DNA of 64,000 nt from Methanothermobacter sp. MT-2 (GTDB lineage Archaea; Methanobacteriota; Methanobacteria; Methanobacteriales; DSM-23052): the NCBI GenBank assembly GCA_003584625.1, contig AP017647.1, positions 1,412,603 through 1,476,602 on the forward strand, read 5' to 3'. Below are positions 59,709-64,000 of this stretch, piece after piece. Under the pieces are notes generated by a model. That model saw nothing but the letters and a program-made list of their open reading frames with translations. It had not been told where the DNA came from and did no database searches. The position numbers and the translations under genes were made by a program. How positions within the stretch are numbered: the first letter of the stretch is position 1; every line of letters starts with the position of its first letter.

Positions 59709-60575
59709 ATGGAAATACCTAAAGAAGAACTCCTCGCCCCAGGTCACCGAGGCTGCGCAGGATGCGGCGCAACCCTAGGCGTGAGATTAGCATTAAAAGT
59801 CCTTGGCAAAAATACAATAGCAGTTTCAGCAACCGGCTGCCTAGAAGTTATCACCACACCCTACCCCGAGACAGCATGGGAAATACCATGGATACACGTA
59901 GCATTTGAAAATGCAGCCGCAGTTGCCTCAGGAGTTGAAAGAGCACTAAAAGCCAAGGGCAAAACAGACGTGAATGTAGTTGCATTCGCAGGAGATGGTG
60001 GAACAGCAGACATAGGCCTGCAAGCCCTCTCAGGGGCAATGGAAAGAGGCCATAACATCATCTACATTTGTTACGATAACGAAGCATACATGAACACAGG
60101 AATACAAAGAAGTGGAGCAACACCATACGGCGCATCAACCACAACATCACCACCAGGAAAAAAGAGCTTCGGCGAAGACAGGCCAAAAAAGAACATGCCA
60201 TTCATCATGGCAGCCCATGGAGTGCCCTATGTGGCAACAGCATCAATATCATACCCAGAAGACTTCATGAAAAAGGTTAAAAAGGCCAAAGAGACAGAAG
60301 GACCAGCATACATACACTTACATCAGCCTTGTACAACAGGATGGGGATTCGACCCATCACAAACAATAGAAGTTGGAAGACTCGCAGTAGAAACAGGCGC
60401 TTGGTTACTATACGAGATAGAAGAGGGAGAATTCAGGATAACCTACAGGCCAATCCAGAGAAAACCAGTCGCAGAATATCTAGATGTCCAGAGAAGATTC
60501 AAACACTTAAAAGAGCAGGAGAAAGCTAAGATACAGGAGTATATTGACAATATATGTGCAGAGCTTAGAATATAG
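59709..60575 (+). CDS. porB: Pyruvate:ferredoxin oxidoreductase beta subunit (TPP-binding)
   Basis: A 288-residue protein. [16 protein letters not shown] (about residues 13-28) gives a CxxC cluster pair, and [20 protein letters not shown] (about 95-114) followed by [12 protein letters not shown] is the TPP/Mg site. Further Cys at LEV-linked CLEVITTP and QPCTTGW complete the [4Fe-4S] set. Starts at the base after the porA stop with AAAGGAGG upstream. Confidence 0.95.
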   Translation: MEIPKEELLAPGHRGCAGCGATLGVRLALKVLGKNTIAVSATGCLEVITTPYPETAWEIPWIHVAFENAAAVASGVERALKAKGKTDVNVVAFAGDGGTADIGLQALSGAMERGHNIIYICYDNEAYMNTGIQRSGATPYGASTTTSPPGKKSFGEDRPKKNMPFIMAAHGVPYVATASISYPEDFMKKVKKAKETEGPAYIHLHQPCTTGWGFDPSQTIEVGRLAVETGAWLLYEIEEGEFRITYRPIQRKPVAEYLDVQRRFKHLKEQEKAKIQEYIDNICAELRI

Positions 60576-60591
60576 AGTGGAGGATAAAGAG

Positions 60592-61074
60592 TTGAAAAAA
60601 ATCCTAAGCCAACCAGAATTATGCGACGGCTGCAAAGACTGTGAAGAAGCCTGCGAGAAACTTTACGAAGCTCCAAGGATAATTATACGTGAAATAAACG
60701 GGAACTATTATCCTATTATATGCCAACAATGCGAGGACGCGCCATGCAAAGCAATCTGCCCCACAGATGCCATCAACAAAAGCATAGACCCTGAAAGATG
60801 CATAGGCTGCGGACTCTGCATGGTAGTATGCCCATTCGGCGCCATCATACTATCAGACAGAAAAGCCCACAAATGCAACCAATGCACCGACCTAGACACA
60901 CCAGCTTGCATAAAAGCATGCTCAAAAAGAGCCCTAGCATTAATAGACGCAGAGAAACTAAAACTCGAAAAACAAGAACAACACATAGCAAAAATTGCAG
61001 GAATCACCAAACCGGAACCAGACATCCTAAACTTGATTAAGACAACTAAAAAAGCCGAGGAAAAACTGAAATAG
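60592..61074 (+). CDS. porE: Por-associated polyferredoxin PorE
   Basis: A 160-residue protein with several cluster motifs: [36 protein letters not shown] and [16 protein letters not shown], consistent with about four [4Fe-4S] centres. It probably feeds electrons from the hydrogenase or ferredoxin pool to Por; this role is inferred from operon position. TTG 60592 is chosen because GTGGAGG lies 8 bases ahead; an ORF start at 60544 would overlap porB. Confidence 0.88.
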   Translation: MKKILSQPELCDGCKDCEEACEKLYEAPRIIIREINGNYYPIICQQCEDAPCKAICPTDAINKSIDPERCIGCGLCMVVCPFGAIILSDRKAHKCNQCTDLDTPACIKACSKRALALIDAEKLKLEKQEQHIAKIAGITKPEPDILNLIKTTKKAEEKLK

Positions 61075-61086
61075 GGGGCCTCAACA

Positions 61087-61518
61087 TTGAGAGAATTAAT
61101 CTTAAGCCCAGAATTATGCGATGAATGCCTAAAATGTGAAAGAATATGTCCAAGGAACTCCATCAGGTTAATAAATGGAGTGCCAATCTTCTGCATGCAC
61201 TGCGCCCCAGAAAAGGCTCCCTGCCTCAACATTTGCCCAGAAGGCGCCATAATAGAAAAGGATGGTGCCATTATAATCGATGAGAAAAAATGTGTAGGCT
61301 GCGGACTTTGCAGAGACGCCTGTCCCATCGGTGCCATTTACACTGACGAACATGGAATTCCACACAAATGTGACCTTTGCATAGAATACGAAAAACCACT
61401 TTGTATCGCAGCTTGTCCCACAGGGGCCCTTATAGAAAGCTCAGAGAATCTACTATCCACAAAAAGGGATAAACTAGCAACTGAACTTAGAAAAATTAAA
61501 GACCTGATCCAGTTATAG
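61087..61518 (+). CDS. porF: Por-associated polyferredoxin PorF
   Basis: A 143-residue paralog of por[41 protein letters not shown] and [17 protein letters not shown] indicate four clusters. It starts at TTG 61087, 12 bases after porE. porE and porF follow porCDAB in Methanothermobacter relatives, so they are probably the electron carriers of the enzyme. Confidence 0.88.
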   Translation: MRELILSPELCDECLKCERICPRNSIRLINGVPIFCMHCAPEKAPCLNICPEGAIIEKDGAIIIDEKKCVGCGLCRDACPIGAIYTDEHGIPHKCDLCIEYEKPLCIAACPTGALIESSENLLSTKRDKLATELRKIKDLIQL

Positions 61519-61541
61519 GCTCTGGGGGGGAACAGCAGCAC

Positions 61542-62384
61542 ATGATCAGCCAAGAAAAAGTCAAGGAAACAGTATGCCAACTTTTTAAAGAGGCAGTGAC
61601 AATATTACCCGCGGATGTTGAATCATCCCTCAGAAAAGCCTTCATAGAAGAAGAGGATGAAATAGCATTATTAAATTTGAAGGCCATCCTGGATAATATC
61701 AAAATTGCCAAAGAAAATGGAATTCCCCTATGCCAGGATACAGGACTCCCCATAGTATTCGTGAAAATGGGTAATATCAAGGTTGAAAATCTCTACCAGG
61801 GGATTATAGAAGGTGTTAAAAAGGCAACTTCACAGGTTCCATTAAGGCCGAATGTTGTGGATCCTATCTCAAGAGAGAATACTGGAGACAATACAGGTAA
61901 GATGATCCCGCAGATAGACTTGGAGTTAGTTGATGGGGATTTTCTTGAGATAACAGTCATGCCAAAGGGTTTTGGTTCAGAGAATAACAACAGTTTAAAA
62001 ATGGGGCTTCCTGGTGAAGGTCTTGAAGGTGTCAGAGATTTTGTTGTTGAGACAGTGATTAGGGCTGGTGGTAAACCATGTCCACCCATAGTTGTGGGTG
62101 TTGGTATCGGCGGCTCTTCTGATCTTGCGCTGAAACTTGCTAAAAAAGCTTTGCTCAAGAAAATTGGGGAAAGGAACGAAAACCAGGAAATCGCGGAGAT
62201 GGAAGAAATTATACTTGAAGAAATAAACAAGACTGGTATAGGTCCAATGGGCCTTGGTGGTAAAACAACTGCCTTAGATGTTAAAATAGAAACTGCTCAC
62301 ACACATACTGCAGGTTTGCCTATTGGAGTTTGCATACAATGTTGGGCTTCAAGACACGCCACAGCCATCCTAGAAGACAAATAA
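61542..62384 (+). CDS. fumA: Fumarate hydratase, alpha domain (class I)
   Basis: A 280-residue N-terminal domain of the [4Fe-4S] fumarase, with [18 protein letters not shown] (about residues 60-77), [19 protein letters not shown] (about 177-195) and [19 protein letters not shown]. Archaeal class I fumarase is two subunits; the beta gene is not in this window. It hydrates fumarate in the incomplete reductive citrate pathway, after pyruvate is made by Por. A seven-G run precedes the ATG. Confidence 0.9.
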   Translation: MISQEKVKETVCQLFKEAVTILPADVESSLRKAFIEEEDEIALLNLKAILDNIKIAKENGIPLCQDTGLPIVFVKMGNIKVENLYQGIIEGVKKATSQVPLRPNVVDPISRENTGDNTGKMIPQIDLELVDGDFLEITVMPKGFGSENNNSLKMGLPGEGLEGVRDFVVETVIRAGGKPCPPIVVGVGIGGSSDLALKLAKKALLKKIGERNENQEIAEMEEIILEEINKTGIGPMGLGGKTTALDVKIETAHTHTAGLPIGVCIQCWASRHATAILEDK

Positions 62385-62446
62385 ACCAAAAAAAATAGTT
62401 GTGGGAATATTTAAACCTCCGTTTTCAAATCCCCTTTTTTTGCAAG

Positions 62447-63106
62447 TTATGGTTTTTCGCATGTTATCATGAATATTGTTCTGTCAGCGATGCTCACAGC
62501 CCTGTCAGCTACTCTTTCAAGGAATCTTGCTATGAATAGTAGGTTGACAAGGTAATTGATAGCCTCTTTATCCTTGAACATGCTAATGGTCACATGTTCT
62601 AATGTTTGGTCGAATAAATCATCTACTTTATCATCGTCATGTCTGAGCTCTTTAGCCATTTCTATGTTCTGATCAAGAAATGAATATATTCCTTTGGAGA
62701 GCATCATCTGGACAAAATCTGCCATGTGCATGAGATTTTCTAAGGGTTTTTTAGGTATTTCCTCATCTTTTATATTCTCTGAATATTCCGCCATATCAGC
62801 TGCAAGGTATCCTATCCTTTTCAAGTGGCTTCCAACCTTTATACAAGCCTCTATGAACCTTAAATCTCTCGCAACTGGCTGTTCAGCAGCTATTAAACTT
62901 ATACATTTTCTTTCGAGGTTGAATACCATGTCATCTATCTTTCTGCTATTGGATATTACTTCTTCCTTTCTCTTTTCATCAAAATCGAATAAGAGGCCCA
63001 CGGCCTTTTTATGTGTTTCAAGGGTTTTCTGCGCTATTTTTTCCACATCTTTTCTCAAATCTTTTAACCTTTTTCTGAAGAGTATTCGCGGATATTTTTT
63101 CTCCAT
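62447..63106 (-). CDS. phoU: Phosphate uptake regulator PhoU
   Basis: A 219-residue helical-bundle protein of two similar halves; ISNSRKIDDMVFNLERKCIS and RADRAVSIADRTIF-like segments carry the E/D metal-binding pattern. In the pst operon it modulates the phosphate transporter and its sensor. It lies 28 bases after pstB on the same strand. Confidence 0.9.
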   Translation of the reverse strand: MEKKYPRILFRKRLKDLRKDVEKIAQKTLETHKKAVGLLFDFDEKRKEEVISNSRKIDDMVFNLERKCISLIAAEQPVARDLRFIEACIKVGSHLKRIGYLAADMAEYSENIKDEEIPKKPLENLMHMADFVQMMLSKGIYSFLDQNIEMAKELRHDDDKVDDLFDQTLEHVTISMFKDKEAINYLVNLLFIARFLERVADRAVSIADRTIFMITCEKP

Positions 63107-63134
63107 AACATTTTCCTCCTAGAAACCGGAAAAA

Positions 63135-63893
63135 TTATCCGAATCTGCCAGTTATGTATTCTTCCGTCCTCTTATCCTGTGGTTCTACGAATATCTTTTC
63201 TGTTAAGCCGCTTTCAACGATTTCACCATTTAGGAAGAATGCTGTATACTTTGAAACTCGTGTGGCTTGTTGCATGTTGTGTGTCACGATTATTATGGTG
63301 AATCCACGTTTTAGTTTGTGTATTAGATCCTCAATCTTAGTTGTTGAAATAGGATCTAATGCCGAACATGGCTCATCCATTAATATTACCTCTGGTTCTA
63401 TTGCTATTGTCCTTGCAATGCACAGACGTTGCTGCTGCCCCCCTGAAAGGCTGAGTGCGGACTGATCCAACTTATCCTTAATCTCATCCCAGAGCGCCGC
63501 CGCTTTTAAACTTTCCACCACCCTATTTTCTATCACTTCCTTATCAGTAATCCCATGAACTCGAAGACCATATGCAACATTCTCAAATACAGATTTAGGG
63601 AATGGATTCGGCTTCTGAAAAACCATACCTACCTTTTTCCTTAACTCCACAACATCCACATCAGGATCATATATGTCCTTCCCATCCAAGTAAACATGAC
63701 CCTCATGACGGAACCCTGGTATAACATCATTCATCCTATTAAGAGTTCTTATGAAAGTGGATTTACCACAACCTGAAGGGCCTATGAGAGCCGTTACTGT
63801 ATTCTTAGGTATCTTCAAGTTTATATCCTTCAAAATGTGCTCTTCGCCAAAGTAAACGTTTAAATCTTCAACTTCAATCCTGTACATGATCAT
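63135..63893 (-). CDS. pstB: Phosphate ABC transporter ATP-binding protein
   Basis: 252 residues. Walker [10 protein letters not shown] (about residues 38-46), signature LSGGQQQRL (about 147-155), Walker [13 protein letters not shown] (about 168-179) and the switch His in [30 protein letters not shown] at the start is PstB-like. It powers phosphate import with PstA and PstC. ATG 63893 overlaps the pstA stop (ATGA); ATG 63887 also fits. Confidence 0.93.
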   Translation of the reverse strand: MIMYRIEVEDLNVYFGEEHILKDINLKIPKNTVTALIGPSGCGKSTFIRTLNRMNDVIPGFRHEGHVYLDGKDIYDPDVDVVELRKKVGMVFQKPNPFPKSVFENVAYGLRVHGITDKEVIENRVVESLKAAALWDEIKDKLDQSALSLSGGQQQRLCIARTIAIEPEVILMDEPCSALDPISTTKIEDLIHKLKRGFTIIIVTHNMQQATRVSKYTAFFLNGEIVESGLTEKIFVEPQDKRTEEYITGRFG

Positions 63894-64000
63894 CGCCCCA
63901 TCATCTTTCCCCTATACCTTTCAACAAGAGTATTGGTTGTGATTGTAATAATAAGAACCATTATCACGAGGACGGCTGCAGTCCCATAAGCGTTTTTAAG
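63890..64000 (-). CDS. pstA: Phosphate ABC transporter permease PstA, C-terminal fragment
   Basis: Runs off the window edge. The last 36 residues ([20 protein letters not shown], then [13 protein letters not shown]) form the final membrane helix and charged tail expected of PstA. The stop TGA at 63890-63892 overlaps the pstB start. Assigned by its position upstream of pstB. Confidence 0.75.
   Translation of the reverse strand, partial: LKNAYGTAAVLVIMVLIITITTNTLVERYRGKMMGR

Noticed and set aside
60544-60591. Upstream start for porE inside porB
   Set aside because: TTG 60592 has GTGGAGG at proper distance; the longer form would overlap porB by 32 bases with no site.

Overview
The window comes from a methanogenic archaeon of the Methanobacteriales, most likely a Methanothermobacter or close relative (inference). 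Genes that point there include mer, comA, mfnE, a DHPS-like H4MPT enzyme, methanogenesis marker 16, a pseudomurein-binding surface protein, archaeal histone, TFE, Spt5, archaetidylinositol-phosphate synthase, and a complete trpEGCFBAD operon with a divergent trpY repressor. TTG and GTG starts are common. Shine-Dalgarno sites match an ATCACCTCC 16S tail, and TATA boxes of the TTTAAATA type are visible.

Layout. 1-5.2 kb: a cut-off surface protein broken by an in-frame TAG, a glycosyltransferase-like gene, a disulfide oxidoreductase homologue, hypC and trpY. 5.2-11.8 kb: the trp operon, whose last gene overlaps a tRNA-Ile on the other strand. 11.9-20.3 kb, minus strand: adenylate kinase, a DUF59 protein, short archaeosine synthase, glutamate-synthase-domain protein, an HD protein, TFE, then a methanogen-type cassette (CofE-like, Fe-S protein, HypB/UreG-like GTPase, solitary ABC ATPase) ending in comA. 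20.4-32.2 kb, plus strand: ftsZ, secE-spt5-L11-L1-L10-L12, alaS, marker 16, thiI and fbp. 32.2-43.3 kb: DUF genes, archaetidylinositol-phosphate synthase, TsaC/Sua5, radB, an aminotransferase, a small sequon-rich membrane protein, ABCE1, histone, pth2, mfnE, EF-1beta and an MFS exporter. 43.5-50 kb: a broken second copy of EF-1beta fused to a TctA-like gene, a methyltransferase, a TadA/TadC pair, and mer behind a long structured leader. 50-57.7 kb: RaSEA, a HIGH nucleotidyltransferase, an oxidoreductase with an apparent ATT start, a DUF89 protein, a sulfur carrier with its NcsA/TtuA-like thiolase, and the DHPS-like gene. 57.7-64 kb: porCDABEF, fumarase alpha, and phoU-pstB-pstA (cut).

Main discovery candidate. 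Three related structured RNA genes lie at about 37171-37345, 50150-50290 and 51538-51694. Each has its own TATA box at a constant distance from a conserved 5' motif, and an upstream G/C inverted repeat. The outer helix has changed sequence in all three copies but still pairs (AGGGGTT/AACCCCT, GGCCC/GGGTC, GTGACC/GGTCAC), which is the sign of a real folded RNA. I do not recognise the family.

Other notable points: the MFS gene is bracketed by an intact EF-1beta gene and its decayed duplicate; mer and ftsZ have strongly structured leaders; L10 and L12 share a 69-bp identical 3' tract; and the window is rich in tRNA-modification genes (ArcS, RaSEA, ThiI, NcsA-like, TsaC).
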